DNA from: Lachnospiraceae bacterium UBA3641
GTDB taxonomy: Bacteria; Bacillota; Clostridia; Lachnospirales; Lachnospiraceae
Assembly (NCBI GenBank): GCA_002373875.1
Contig: DFKQ01000022.1
Location: 1-22,542, forward strand
DNA: 22,542 bases
Direction: 5' to 3'
Shown here: positions 7,885-15,653 of the stretch, one piece after another
How positions within the stretch are numbered: the first letter of the stretch is position 1
How the letters are laid out: each line of letters begins with the position of its first letter
Notes under the pieces: model-generated
Told to the model about the DNA's origin: nothing
The model's database searches: none
Seen by the model: only the letters and a program-made list of their open reading frames with translations
Position numbers and translations under genes: made by a program

Positions 7885-9624
7885 TTACAGTCCCATCATC
7901 ATTTCAAACGGGTTGTCCGCCTGTTCGGTGTTCTGGACGAGGACCGTCATGCCTTCCTTGATGCCGGCACCGCTGACCTGAGTATAATAGTCACTCTCCA
8001 TGCCCACCTGAACAGGTACCTCTATCTGATTCTCCTTGATAAAGTCATCGGAGGAATCATCCTGCTTACCGTAAGCCACCTCGAAGATGTTCCCCAGTTT
8101 ACCGAAGAAGCCCTTCGGTTCCTCTTCATCACCCATAAGGGCCTTATTAAGCTCGTTGGCACTCTCCGTATCCTTGCTCATATCCTGGATTTTGGTGGGA
8201 TCGCCCTTCTGCATATCGGCTATTGCGTTCTGCATCTGCTCGGAAGCCGCCTTACGTTTCTCAAGCTTTGCCAGCGATGCTTCATCAAGTGTGTATACAG
8301 CGTACTGGCCATCTCCCAGATCGACAACCGCATCATAAGGAACGGTAAGCACATCCTGTACCTCATTTGTGATTATGGACAACCTGGCTGTCATACCAAG
8401 CTTAAGCCTGTCATCACGCGTCAGTATCTTGACCTTGACCGCATAGGTGGCATTACTTGAACTTCCCGATGCCTGTATCTGACCCTGACCCTGGGTCGTG
8501 GCGGTGGCCGCTATCTCATCAATGACACCATCAAGCTCGTCCTCTCTTGTTGCGTCAGTCTTGAGCTTGACCTTCTGACCAAGCTTAATATTGGGAATAT
8601 CGTATTCATCTATTTCAGTAGAAACATAAAGAGTTGAGCAGTCCTGGATGGTGACCAGATCACCGCCTGCGAATGAATTATTCTCCTCCACATTGACCTT
8701 AGTGACCGTACCGCTTATGGGGGCAGTTATAACATAATCATCCAGCCTGTCCTGCTGTTCTTCAAGCTGCCTCTTAAGCTGCTTGGTCTGGTCATTGGAT
8801 GTTATCACATTTTTCTGGTAGGTCTCGGTGGCCCCGGCAAGGGTATTGGAGCCCTTATATACCTCATCCTCAAGGGCCTGTACTGCCTTATCATATGCAA
8901 GCTGTGCCTGCTCCTGTGCCTTTAATTTCGTTGTGACCACGTTCTCCTGTGCCTCTATAAGGCTATCGTAGTATTTCCTGGTATAGACCTGCTCCCCGGT
9001 GTAGGGATCTGTGATTATGGTCTCGGTCTCCCCTCCGTCGGGATGTGCATCCCTCTCTGACTTCAGATCATCAAGCTTCCTCTTCTCATCCCCGTATTCT
9101 CCGCATGCCGTATCAAGATCCTTCTTCTTCTCATCAATAGCCTGCTGCAGGTCTCGGATGGTTATGCTCTCCGTACCGTATGAATAATAATAAGTCCGGG
9201 TGTTTGATGTGTCATTGACCGATCTGGTCGCATTGCTCTCTGCGATATCTTCCTTAAGCTGGGATATGGTTTTGTTGATATTCTCGTATGAGAAGGTTAC
9301 CAGGATATCGCCTTCCTGAACCTCATCACCCACCTCACAGTTTACAGAGGTTATCTTGGTGTCCTTCATTATCGTGGAAGCCATGGTACGGGTCTTGGCA
9401 CTCTCAACAGTTCCTGTCGCCGTAACCGTCTCCACCAGATTTCTGGGTTCGACCCTGGCTGTATCGGTCCCACCATCCGACAGCTCACCCAAAAGCTTCT
9501 TGGCCGAATTGGCTGAATACCTTACAAATGTAAGTATAATAAAGCCTGCCACCAACAGGATGATAAGAACCTTGAACTTCTTAAAAAACTTCCCAACCCC
9601 GGACAGGGGCTTTTTATCCGACAT
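7885..9624 (-). CDS. Membrane fusion/adaptor protein, MacA/HlyD-like (RND adaptor family)
   Basis: A 579-residue protein: one N-terminal membrane helix (about 17-36), then an extracytoplasmic region. The first lipoyl-like half is near 60-112 (VTATGTVESAK...EVGDEVQEGDILVTF). A coiled-coil hairpin follows (about 118-298). The second half is APISGTVTKVNVEENNSFAGGDLVTI (301-326), then a beta-barrel (about 330-425) and a membrane-proximal domain that resumes near 533. Residues 446-532 form an unusual polar, charged insertion. Start ATG 9624 has AAGGAGGT eight bases upstream. As first gene of the operon it probably links the MacB-like permease to its substrate at the outer face of the membrane. No TolC-like partner is present or expected in a Gram-positive cell. 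In Firmicutes such sets export peptides or antimicrobials; the substrate here is unknown. Confidence 0.88.
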   Translation of the reverse strand: MSDKKPLSGVGKFFKKFKVLIILLVAGFIILTFVRYSANSAKKLLGELSDGGTDTARVEPRNLVETVTATGTVESAKTRTMASTIMKDTKITSVNCEVGDEVQEGDILVTFSYENINKTISQLKEDIAESNATRSVNDTSNTRTYYYSYGTESITIRDLQQAIDEKKKDLDTACGEYGDEKRKLDDLKSERDAHPDGGETETIITDPYTGEQVYTRKYYDSLIEAQENVVTTKLKAQEQAQLAYDKAVQALEDEVYKGSNTLAGATETYQKNVITSNDQTKQLKRQLEEQQDRLDDYVITAPISGTVTKVNVEENNSFAGGDLVTIQDCSTLYVSTEIDEYDIPNIKLGQKVKLKTDATREDELDGVIDEIAATATTQGQGQIQASGSSSNATYAVKVKILTRDDRLKLGMTARLSIITNEVQDVLTVPYDAVVDLGDGQYAVYTLDEASLAKLEKRKAASEQMQNAIADMQKGDPTKIQDMSKDTESANELNKALMGDEEEPKGFFGKLGNIFEVAYGKQDDSSDDFIKENQIEVPVQVGMESDYYTQVSGAGIKEGMTVLVQNTEQADNPFEMMMGL

Positions 9625-9917
9625 GACTTAATACCTCCTTAACGTCTTCAGATACAATAACTTACTCAGGAAGACGCAGCTGTATATGCACCTGAAAATA
9701 CCATTTTACCGAATTAAACTCACGGATTTTATTCTACTAAATTATCATTGTTTTTTCCATACCCAAACCACTAACGAATTTCTGTCTCCCTGCCTCCCTT
9801 TGACACAAAACGGATTGACCGGATGATAATAAACCATGCTCTTAAAAGGACCGGGAACAGAAACAGGGGACGGTTTCGTCCCCTGTTTCACCGAACCCTT
9901 ACAGGCTCCCTCTTTAT
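9625..9917. other. Intergenic region between the two leftward operons
   Basis: These 293 bases hold no convincing gene. They should contain the end of the GntR operon transcript and the start of the adaptor operon. On the - strand an AT-rich stretch around 9720-9760 (AATGATAATTTAGTAGAATAAAAT) contains several possible -10 boxes but no good -35 box. The palindrome at 9860-9889 is the only clear structure. Confidence 0.5.
9860..9889. repeat. REP-like perfect 13-bp hairpin after permease gene
   Basis: GAAACAGGGGACG (9860-9872) and CGTCCCCTGTTTC (9877-9889) pair perfectly around GTTT. On the - strand it reads TGAAACAGGGGACG..., the same opening as the copies at 5547 and 17388. It lies 28 nt past the permease stop and 236 nt before the adaptor start, at the operon boundary. 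No T-tract follows on the - strand. Confidence 0.8.
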
Positions 9918-12155
9918 TTAAAGTGACAGCTCCTTCTCAACAACTCCCGGAACCATATCCTTTAAGAAGCAGTAGCACGCTCCGTTTCTGAACTGAGTGC
10001 CCAGCGGACTAGACGGATCGAAGATCACATACACATCGTAGTCATAGTCGGCTGAGAGTCCACCGTCCCAGCGCCAGTGACCGCGCTCATTGGGAACGAT
10101 ACAGGAAGCGATCTCATTAAATTTCTCACTGTCCGACGTCGCATCATACAAGCGGGACTTTATGAAATCCTCAGCCATGTCTTCCGGCAGGTAGTCAAGT
10201 CCCTGCTCCTTGGCATATTCTTCCTGTTTATCATAATGATAATTCTTAACGCTTATTCTGACAGCCTCCTTGGAAAGATCGAAATTACCCGGCTCATATC
10301 CCCTGTCCTTAAGGAAGGACATACACCTGTTCATATCAGGATATATGACAATGCTTCTTGTCGAGCCGTAGGAGGCGCGCACCCTGCCGCCATCAGGATC
10401 GTTATATGCTATCTCATAATCCAGATAGCCCACCGGCCACATATTAAGACGATCCCTGTAGGAGTACGTCTCCATATCTGACCTGTAGCAGCTTATAAAC
10501 TCCTTAATCTCATTGACATCAAGCTTTATAGTATGTATTCCGTCGGTAAAGACATTACCGCCCGAATATATATCCTTCTTCTCGGGGATGCATTTATCAA
10601 TGTCCGGATTCATCTCCGCAAAGAAGCCGTTAACGAATTCATCGGATGTCATTATTGTGTCAAGAAGAGCGACTGCTTCACTGTCCTTTACAGGTATATA
10701 GATCTGTCTGGTTATCAGGCGCCCGTTCTTCATCCTGTACATTACAACCGCCGATGAAAATTCTTCCCCGTCACCGTACCTGTATATCTCATCTTCACTG
10801 CCCACAACCTTAAGGGCCTCATCGTATTTACGCATGGACAATGCCGCGAGTGAACGTACAGAGTCAACATCGCTTATGTTCATATTATTAAGCCAATACT
10901 CATAGTCTCTGACATTTCCGTATTCCGGTACAAAATACCCGTAACTGTCCTCATATCCCTGAGGCGCAAACACAACTGAGGCTACTTTATCGGCTGCGGG
11001 AACGTACTCATCTATATTGAAGAAATCAATCTTGAAGCCGAAGAAGACTGCAAGGGCAAAACCTGCGCAGATAAACCAGTGAGCCTTTTTATTGACCACA
11101 GCCTTGATATCCAGTTCGAACACCGCCTCGATGATTGAGCAGATGATCAGGGAAGTAATGAAGCATACAAGAATAATCGCGCAAATATCACCCCTCTTAA
11201 GCTGCCTTGTTCTGTTGAGAACATACAAGGTAAGGAGGGAAGCATAAGCCACCACCTCTGTTGCCATAAGAAGCTTAAGAAATGTTGCCATCCCTTTAAA
11301 GACCAGAGTCTTGCCTGCCCTCTCCACCGGTCGTTTCATATAGACGATATATGACGCGGCAAGAAGAACAAATACAAGCAGAAGAAGGTAAAGGGCATAT
11401 TCCAGGGGACTTCTCCCTCCGGATACATATGAATCCCGTGTCATCTTCATGAAAAGCCCATAGGGTGAGATCACGGGTATATAGAAATCATCCAGTATAT
11501 AATCATATTTAAAGAAGCTTATCTTATACAGGCCGATAAGTCCCCTTGTCGCAAGCTCAAACAGTGACATCACAAGGTAAGCGCACAGCCCGCCTATGGC
11601 AGTACCCGTAAGCATCATGGCGAAGATATAAAGATGATAAACCGCAAGGAAATAAAGCAGCAGCTTTACAAATGCATACAGAGCTTCCTCCATCGTATAC
11701 ACATCACCGTAACCGGTAACTGTCATAATGAAGAAGCATATCAGGGTTCCGACAATATAGGTGCCTGTGTATATGAGTACACCGCTTAACCATATGGTTG
11801 AGAACCTGTCGCCCCTCTTCATGGGCATGGATTCATAAAAATCAAGCTTAACCTTATCATTTATGTAGGAGTAGCCCCCGAAGGCAAGCAACACGGCAAG
11901 AAATGTGGTGACCACGGTCCGAAAGGCTCCGGTGCCTATCATTTCGCTGCAGTACCTGGCGGCATCGGATCGCATCATATCCATGGCCCGGGTCCCGTAA
12001 TTAATAACGTACACATCCTCATCCATCGACATAAGCATCAGGAGAAGGAGGACGGAATTAAGAATTACCAAAAGGAGAATGGCAACAAACCACTGCCATA
12101 TCCGTCTCTTATTGTTCTCTGTAAGATTAACCCATGATGAGCTTCTTGATGTCAT
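9918..12155 (-). CDS. ABC-2-like permease with large extracytoplasmic C-terminal domain
   Basis: A 745-residue protein. Start ATG 12155 is chosen over ATG 12176 because GGAGGTGG (12169-12162) sits correctly before it. About nine hydrophobic segments fill the first 390 residues, beginning IWQWFVAILLLVILNSVLLLLMLM and ending WFICAGFALAVFFGFKI. About 350 soluble residues, rich in Tyr and Asp, then run to the end with no further membrane segment. With a cytoplasmic N-terminus and nine helices this domain would face outside. The short segment YESMPMKRGDRF resembles the coupling region of ABC-2 permeases such as YtrC/YtrD. The overall shape resembles proteins labelled DUF6449, from memory. The gene overlaps the ATPase gene by 29 nt, which makes it the probable membrane partner. 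Role likely resistance or sensing; substrate unknown. Confidence 0.75.
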   Translation of the reverse strand: MTSRSSSWVNLTENNKRRIWQWFVAILLLVILNSVLLLLMLMSMDEDVYVINYGTRAMDMMRSDAARYCSEMIGTGAFRTVVTTFLAVLLAFGGYSYINDKVKLDFYESMPMKRGDRFSTIWLSGVLIYTGTYIVGTLICFFIMTVTGYGDVYTMEEALYAFVKLLLYFLAVYHLYIFAMMLTGTAIGGLCAYLVMSLFELATRGLIGLYKISFFKYDYILDDFYIPVISPYGLFMKMTRDSYVSGGRSPLEYALYLLLLVFVLLAASYIVYMKRPVERAGKTLVFKGMATFLKLLMATEVVAYASLLTLYVLNRTRQLKRGDICAIILVCFITSLIICSIIEAVFELDIKAVVNKKAHWFICAGFALAVFFGFKIDFFNIDEYVPAADKVASVVFAPQGYEDSYGYFVPEYGNVRDYEYWLNNMNISDVDSVRSLAALSMRKYDEALKVVGSEDEIYRYGDGEEFSSAVVMYRMKNGRLITRQIYIPVKDSEAVALLDTIMTSDEFVNGFFAEMNPDIDKCIPEKKDIYSGGNVFTDGIHTIKLDVNEIKEFISCYRSDMETYSYRDRLNMWPVGYLDYEIAYNDPDGGRVRASYGSTRSIVIYPDMNRCMSFLKDRGYEPGNFDLSKEAVRISVKNYHYDKQEEYAKEQGLDYLPEDMAEDFIKSRLYDATSDSEKFNEIASCIVPNERGHWRWDGGLSADYDYDVYVIFDPSSPLGTQFRNGACYCFLKDMVPGVVEKELSL

Positions 12156-13032
12156 AACCTGCCACCTCCGTTTCACTTATAAATATTTCCTCAAGAGAGA
12201 GCGGAAGAACCTCGCAAAATACCGTGTTCACGCAGGCAAATGCCTTCTCCGTCTCTTCCTTCTTACCCCTTATGGTATATACATGCAGAGAACCCGTCAC
12301 ATCATCCTTTACCATGTCTATCTGTGCAAGAAGCTTCTTCTCATCCTCTTCGGATTCAAATACACACTGTACCCTCTGAATGTTGAGCTTCATATCATCA
12401 AGATCCTTACTCAGGAGTACTCCTCCCCTGTGGAGCAGGCCCACATGATCGCATATATCCTCAAGCTCCCTTAAGTTATGGCTTGCGATGACGGGAGTAA
12501 GGCCGCGCTCATCCATTTCCCTTGCAAAGATCGTCTTTATCCCCTGCCTCATAACAGGATCAAGACCGTCGAAGCTCTCATCGCACAGGAGATATTTAGT
12601 CCCCGCGCAGATTCCAAGCAGCAGTGCCAGTTGCCTCTTCATTCCCTTGCTGTAGGTATTTATCTTCCTGTCCGGGGCAAGGTTAAATGCCTTAAGATAG
12701 CGCTCGTACTTCTCCGTATTGAACATGGGATACTGATTCTTCACATAGGAGAGCATGTCAAGCGGTGTCCCGTTCACAAAAAAGTAGGGTGTATCCGAAA
12801 CAAAATACAGGTTCCTCTTAGCCTTCGGATTGTCATATACCTTCATATCATCAACAGTAACGGTGCCTGCATCAGGCCTTATGATACCGGCAACCATACG
12901 AAGCAGCGTACTCTTGCCGGCTCCGTTTGTTCCCAGAAGCCCGAATACGTTCTTCTCATTTATGTCGACACTCACACGGTCAACAGCCGTTATATCGTCA
13001 AAATCCTTACTGACGTTATCGATCCTGATCAT
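12127..13032 (-). CDS. ABC transporter ATPase, YtrB-like
   Basis: A 301-residue ATPase: Walker A GTNGAGKST (34-42), signature SKGMKRQ (128-134) where LSGGQ would be canonical, Walker B YLLCDE (147-152) followed by SFDGLD rather than the usual PxxGLD, and H-loop His185. The Q-loop position reads FVSDTPYF, without an obvious Gln. These variations are common in the YtrB/EcsA-like ATPases found beside GntR/YtrA repressors, in which the ATPase drives an ABC-2-type permease. About 85 C-terminal residues after the core probably contact the permease. The ATG (13032) overlaps the repressor stop as ATGA, and the 3' end overlaps the permease gene, so all three genes are one coupled operon. It likely responds to envelope stress or antibiotics, by analogy with ytr operons. 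Confidence 0.9.
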   Translation of the reverse strand: MIRIDNVSKDFDDITAVDRVSVDINEKNVFGLLGTNGAGKSTLLRMVAGIIRPDAGTVTVDDMKVYDNPKAKRNLYFVSDTPYFFVNGTPLDMLSYVKNQYPMFNTEKYERYLKAFNLAPDRKINTYSKGMKRQLALLLGICAGTKYLLCDESFDGLDPVMRQGIKTIFAREMDERGLTPVIASHNLRELEDICDHVGLLHRGGVLLSKDLDDMKLNIQRVQCVFESEEDEKKLLAQIDMVKDDVTGSLHVYTIRGKKEETEKAFACVNTVFCEVLPLSLEEIFISETEVAGYDIKKLIMG

Positions 13033-13406
13033 TGTCCCTCATCTCCTCTCTTTTCCCACTCCTCTATATGATCTTTAAGCTCCTTCGACCCGATCCCTGC
13101 CTTACGGGCGGTATCACACACATCATCAAGCCTTAAGAAGACTTCACTCCTGTAGTCATCCTTAAGCTTACTCACCTCCGAAACGAAGTTACCCCTGCCC
13201 TTCACGGTGTAGATATATCCCTGGCGTTCAAGCTCTCCGTACGCCCTCTGGATCGTGTTGGGATTGATCGACAGATCCATGGCAAGAGTCCTGACAGAGG
13301 GCATCTTGTCTTCACTCTTTAAGACCCCGTTTAGTATAAGCAGGCGGAACTTATCAACAACCTGTTCGTAAATGGGTCTTGAATCCTTGTAGTCTAACAG
13401 GATCAT
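13029..13406 (-). CDS. GntR-family repressor, YtrA subfamily
   Basis: A 125-residue protein with an N-terminal winged helix-turn-helix of GntR type: PIYEQVVDKFRLLILNGVL, then MPSVRTLAMDLSINPNTIQRAYGELERQGYIYTVKGRGNFV, followed by a short tail of about 50 residues. The short C-terminus with no ligand domain is the YtrA pattern. ATG 13406 is preferred over ATG 13427 because AAGGAGGC precedes it by four bases. It is first in an operon with the ATPase and permease. The perfect palindrome at 13497-13529 overlaps its promoter and is the expected binding site, so the operon is probably autorepressed and released by a signal sensed at the envelope. Confidence 0.92.
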   Translation of the reverse strand: MILLDYKDSRPIYEQVVDKFRLLILNGVLKSEDKMPSVRTLAMDLSINPNTIQRAYGELERQGYIYTVKGRGNFVSEVSKLKDDYRSEVFLRLDDVCDTARKAGIGSKELKDHIEEWEKRGDEGQ

Positions 13407-13433
13407 ATGTGCCTCCTTCCCATACACTCCCTG

Positions 13434-13492
13434 CCTCCGGCCCGCAGTAATGTGTTTAGGGATGATCTTATTAAAAAAATACGGGCCGGAAG
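13434..13492 (-). promoter_or_regulatory. Leader hairpin in GntR operon mRNA
   Basis: On the - strand CTTCCGGCCCG (13492-13482) pairs with CGGGCCGGAGG (13444-13434), 11 bp including one T-G, around a 37-nt loop that holds a U7 run. It lies in the predicted 5' untranslated region, and its 3' arm ends about 15 nt before the AAGGAGG ribosome site. It could stabilise the message or affect translation. There is no terminator arrangement. Confidence 0.4.
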
Positions 13493-13496
13493 CAAA

Positions 13497-13529
13497 ACTA
13501 AGTGTACTAATTCATCTAGTACACTTAGT
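13497..13529. promoter_or_regulatory. Operator for the YtrA-like repressor
   Basis: ACTAAGTGTACTA (13497-13509) and TAGTACACTTAGT (13517-13529) are a perfect inverted repeat with 13-bp arms and a 7-nt spacer. The site touches the -10 box and covers the transcription start of the GntR operon, so a bound repressor would block initiation. YtrA-type proteins commonly bind long inverted repeats in their own promoters. Confidence 0.8.
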
Positions 13530-13555
13530 ATAATAATCCTATTCGTTTATGTCAA
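13527..13555 (-). promoter_or_regulatory. Promoter of the GntR-ABC operon
   Basis: On the - strand a perfect -35 TTGACA (13555-13550), a 17-nt spacer and -10 TATACT (13532-13527). The start is expected near 13520, inside the operator. The near-consensus sequence suggests a strong promoter that is held off by repression. Confidence 0.8.
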
Positions 13556-13590
13556 GCCCCTAATGACCAACAAGGCCAACATTCCGTATT

Positions 13591-13609
13591 ATCTGTTTTT
13601 GGAACAGAT
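13591..13609 (-). terminator. Weak hairpin after the PepSY gene
   Basis: ATCTGTT (13591-13597) pairs with AACAGAT (13603-13609) around 5 nt, 19 nt beyond the PepSY stop. No T-tract follows on the - strand, so termination here is only a possibility. Confidence 0.25.
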
Positions 13610-13627
13610 CATCCCATTAAATCATTT

Positions 13628-13984
13628 TCAGATGATACTGTGTACAATATCGATATCTACTGAGATGATTGCTCCTGTTGCTGCATCGATATCATATTCA
13701 TACTCAGTCTGACCCTTTACGAACTCTATATCATACTGAAGGATCCCATCATCATATTCAAGCTGGTTCTTAACAAATCTGACTTCCTGTTCTGTAAGGC
13801 CTGCGTTTTTCAGTGCTATTGCCTTAGCCTGCTCAGCCGTAACTGTTGCTGCCGGAGTCTGTGCTGCCCGGGCTGTTGCTGTGGGAGTATTGGTTGTCTG
13901 AGCATTTCCGGGTGCTGCAAAAACGGGTATACATGTTGTTATTATCATTGTTGTTGCTACTGCTAATGCTGCTATTTTCTTCAT
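13628..13984 (-). CDS. Small secreted PepSY-domain protein
   Basis: A 118-residue protein with a clear Sec signal peptide (MKKIAALAVATTMIITTCIPVFAA, probable cut after VFA-A near residue 24). A Thr/Ala/Pro-rich spacer follows (25-48), then one PepSY domain (about 49-112: VTAEQAKAIALKNAGL..., QYDIEFVKGQTEYEYDIDAATGAI). PepSY domains are thought to inhibit peptidases or to modulate envelope proteins; the target here is unknown. Start ATG 13984 has AAAGGAGA upstream. It is a single-gene unit between the GntR operon and divergent purF. Direct repeats in its promoter suggest control by an OmpR-type response regulator; no two-component genes lie in the window. Confidence 0.85.
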   Translation of the reverse strand: MKKIAALAVATTMIITTCIPVFAAPGNAQTTNTPTATARAAQTPAATVTAEQAKAIALKNAGLTEQEVRFVKNQLEYDDGILQYDIEFVKGQTEYEYDIDAATGAIISVDIDIVHSII

Positions 13985-14045
13985 AGTTTTAATCTCCTTT
14001 CAATCCGGCTTTTACAGGGCTGGTTTTTTTTTATTTGATAATCCG

Positions 14046-14077
14046 AGTATATAGCAGCCAACGTCATAGAAACGTCA
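14046..14077 (-). promoter_or_regulatory. PepSY gene promoter with two TGACGT direct repeats
   Basis: On the - strand TGACGT occurs at 14077-14072 and again at 14066-14061, an 11-bp period (one helical turn). Nine bases later comes a -10-like TATACT (14051-14046). The repeats cover the -35 region, where no good -35 hexamer exists. That layout is typical of activation by an OmpR/PhoB-family response regulator. Confidence 0.5.
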
Positions 14078-14111
14078 CAGAATTATTTGTCTTTGAACCT
14101 TGGATTGGCTC

Positions 14112-14139
14112 TTGACTTCTTAAATAATACGGATATAAT
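14112..14139 (+). promoter_or_regulatory. Promoter of the purF-pyrG unit
   Basis: -35 TTGACT (14112-14117), 16-nt spacer, -10 TATAAT (14134-14139). The start is expected near 14146, about 104 nt before the purF start codon. Confidence 0.75.
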
Positions 14140-14153
14140 AATCTCTATGAGCG

Positions 14154-14186
14154 AGGTCGCTTCGGATGTTTCCGAAGTGACCTTTT
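14154..14186 (+). terminator. Terminator-like hairpin in purF leader (possible attenuator)
   Basis: AGGTCGCTTCGGA (14154-14166) pairs with TCCGAAGTGACCT (14171-14183) around TGTT, 13 bp with one G-T. T4 follows, then CTTTATTT. It lies about 8 nt after the predicted start of transcription and 64 nt before purF, so most transcripts could stop here unless something prevents folding. A second small hairpin ATAAGC-GAA-GCTTAT follows at 14202-14216. No purine riboswitch aptamer is recognisable. Confidence 0.55.
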
Positions 14187-14249
14187 CTTTATTTCACTGA
14201 AATAAGCGAAGCTTATGAGATGGTGCCGGGGATTAATCAGGGAGATCAT

Positions 14250-15635
14250 ATGTTCCAGTCAGATAAGCCGCATGAGGAATGCGGTGTTTTCGGTATTCTT
14301 ATAAAAAAACAGGTAAATGTGGCAAGGACCATCTACTACGGCCTTAACGCCCTCCAGCACAGGGGACAGGAATCCGCCGGGATCGCCGTCTGCAATACCT
14401 ACGGTGAGAAGGGAAACATCGGTACCCACAAGGGAATGGGCCTTGTGAACGAGGTCTTCCACGAGGACATCCTTGAAGGGCTGACCGGCAATATAGGCAT
14501 AGGACACGTAAGGTATTCGACTACGGGGGCAAGCAACATCCACAACGCCCAGCCCTTCCATCTTAAGTATTTAAAGGGCACGCTTGCCCTCGTACACAAC
14601 GGAAATATAAGAAACGCTTCCTCCATAAGGAGCCGGCTGGAAAATGACGGGGCCGCCTTCCGGGGGACGTCTGATTCTGAAGTCCTTGCAACAAGGATCG
14701 TCAGGGAACGCATGAAGACAGGGTCCATTGAGGAAGCTGTAATGAATGTTGCGGGCGAATTAAAGGGCGGATATGCGGTCATAGTCATGAGCCCGAAGAA
14801 GCTCGTCGGGGTAAGGGACCCCCTGGGCCTTAAACCCATGTGCTTAGGAAAGCTTGAAAACGGCTACATACTGGCCTCAGAAAGTGCTGCCCTGACGGCA
14901 GTCGGTGCAAAATATGTACGTGATATAGCCCCCGGGGAGATAATCACCATAACCGAGTATTCGGTAACATCCAATATGGCACTTGTCGGACATCATCAGG
15001 CCCACTGTATCTTCGAATATATCTACTTTGCGAGGCTTGATTCCATAATAGACGGCATAGACGTATATGAGGCGAGGATACGGGGAGGAAGGACCCTCGC
15101 ACGCAGGTTTCCGGCAGATGCGGATATAGTATCAGGTGTTCCGGAATCAGGGATCACGGCGGCCGTAGGTTACTCGCAGGAGTCCGGGATCCCCTTTTCC
15201 CTTATCTTCCATAAGAACAGTTATATAGGAAGGACCTTCATTAAGCCCACCCAGGAGGAACGGGAGATCGCTGTTTCCCAGAAGCTCAGCATCCTGGCAT
15301 CCGTAGTTAAGGGCAGGCGTATAGTCCTTATCGACGATTCCATAGTAAGGGGCACTACCATAAGGAAGCTTATTGAGATGCTCAAGGATGCAGGCGCCAC
15401 GGCGGTCCATGTCCGTATCTCGTCACCGCCCTTCCTCCACCCCTGCTACTACGGGACAGACATCCCGTCAGGCGACCAGCTTATAGCCGATTCATTTTCA
15501 AAGGAAGAGATCCGGGAGATGATCGGGGCCGATTCGCTTGAATACATGGATATAGAGGACCTGCACGACATGGTGGGCGACCTGCCCGTATGCAGGGCCT
15601 GCTTCAACGGAATTTATCCTGATCAGGCATTATAG
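14250..15635 (+). CDS. purF: Amidophosphoribosyltransferase
   Basis: A 461-residue enzyme for the first committed step of purine synthesis: PRPP plus glutamine gives phosphoribosylamine. ATG 14250 is chosen because GGGAG lies just before it, and it gives the propeptide MFQSDKPHEE with Cys11 as next residue. Cleavage before Cys11 would expose the Ntn-hydrolase nucleophile (CGVFGI), as in the Bacillus subtilis enzyme, which also has an 11-residue leader region. The PRPP loop VLIDDSIVRGTT lies in the C-terminal phosphoribosyltransferase domain. Cysteines matching the four Fe-S ligands are present (QAHCIFEYIYF, HPCYYGTD, CRACFNG), so it is the oxygen-sensitive iron-sulfur type. pyrG follows after 18 nt, probably in one operon. 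A terminator-like leader hairpin suggests attenuation. Confidence 0.97.
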   Translation: MFQSDKPHEECGVFGILIKKQVNVARTIYYGLNALQHRGQESAGIAVCNTYGEKGNIGTHKGMGLVNEVFHEDILEGLTGNIGIGHVRYSTTGASNIHNAQPFHLKYLKGTLALVHNGNIRNASSIRSRLENDGAAFRGTSDSEVLATRIVRERMKTGSIEEAVMNVAGELKGGYAVIVMSPKKLVGVRDPLGLKPMCLGKLENGYILASESAALTAVGAKYVRDIAPGEIITITEYSVTSNMALVGHHQAHCIFEYIYFARLDSIIDGIDVYEARIRGGRTLARRFPADADIVSGVPESGITAAVGYSQESGIPFSLIFHKNSYIGRTFIKPTQEEREIAVSQKLSILASVVKGRRIVLIDDSIVRGTTIRKLIEMLKDAGATAVHVRISSPPFLHPCYYGTDIPSGDQLIADSFSKEEIREMIGADSLEYMDIEDLHDMVGDLPVCRACFNGIYPDQAL

Positions 15636-15653
15636 TATATTGCGGAGGGAAAA

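Noticed and set aside
7621..8460. A 279-codon + strand open frame opposite the ATPase and adaptor genes.
   Set aside because: It is antisense to two well-supported genes; its Phe run is only the complement of the lysine tract.
12478..13071. A 197-codon + strand open frame opposite the YtrB-like ATPase gene.
   Set aside because: It is antisense to an ATPase with all expected motifs and shows no domain or ribosome site of its own.
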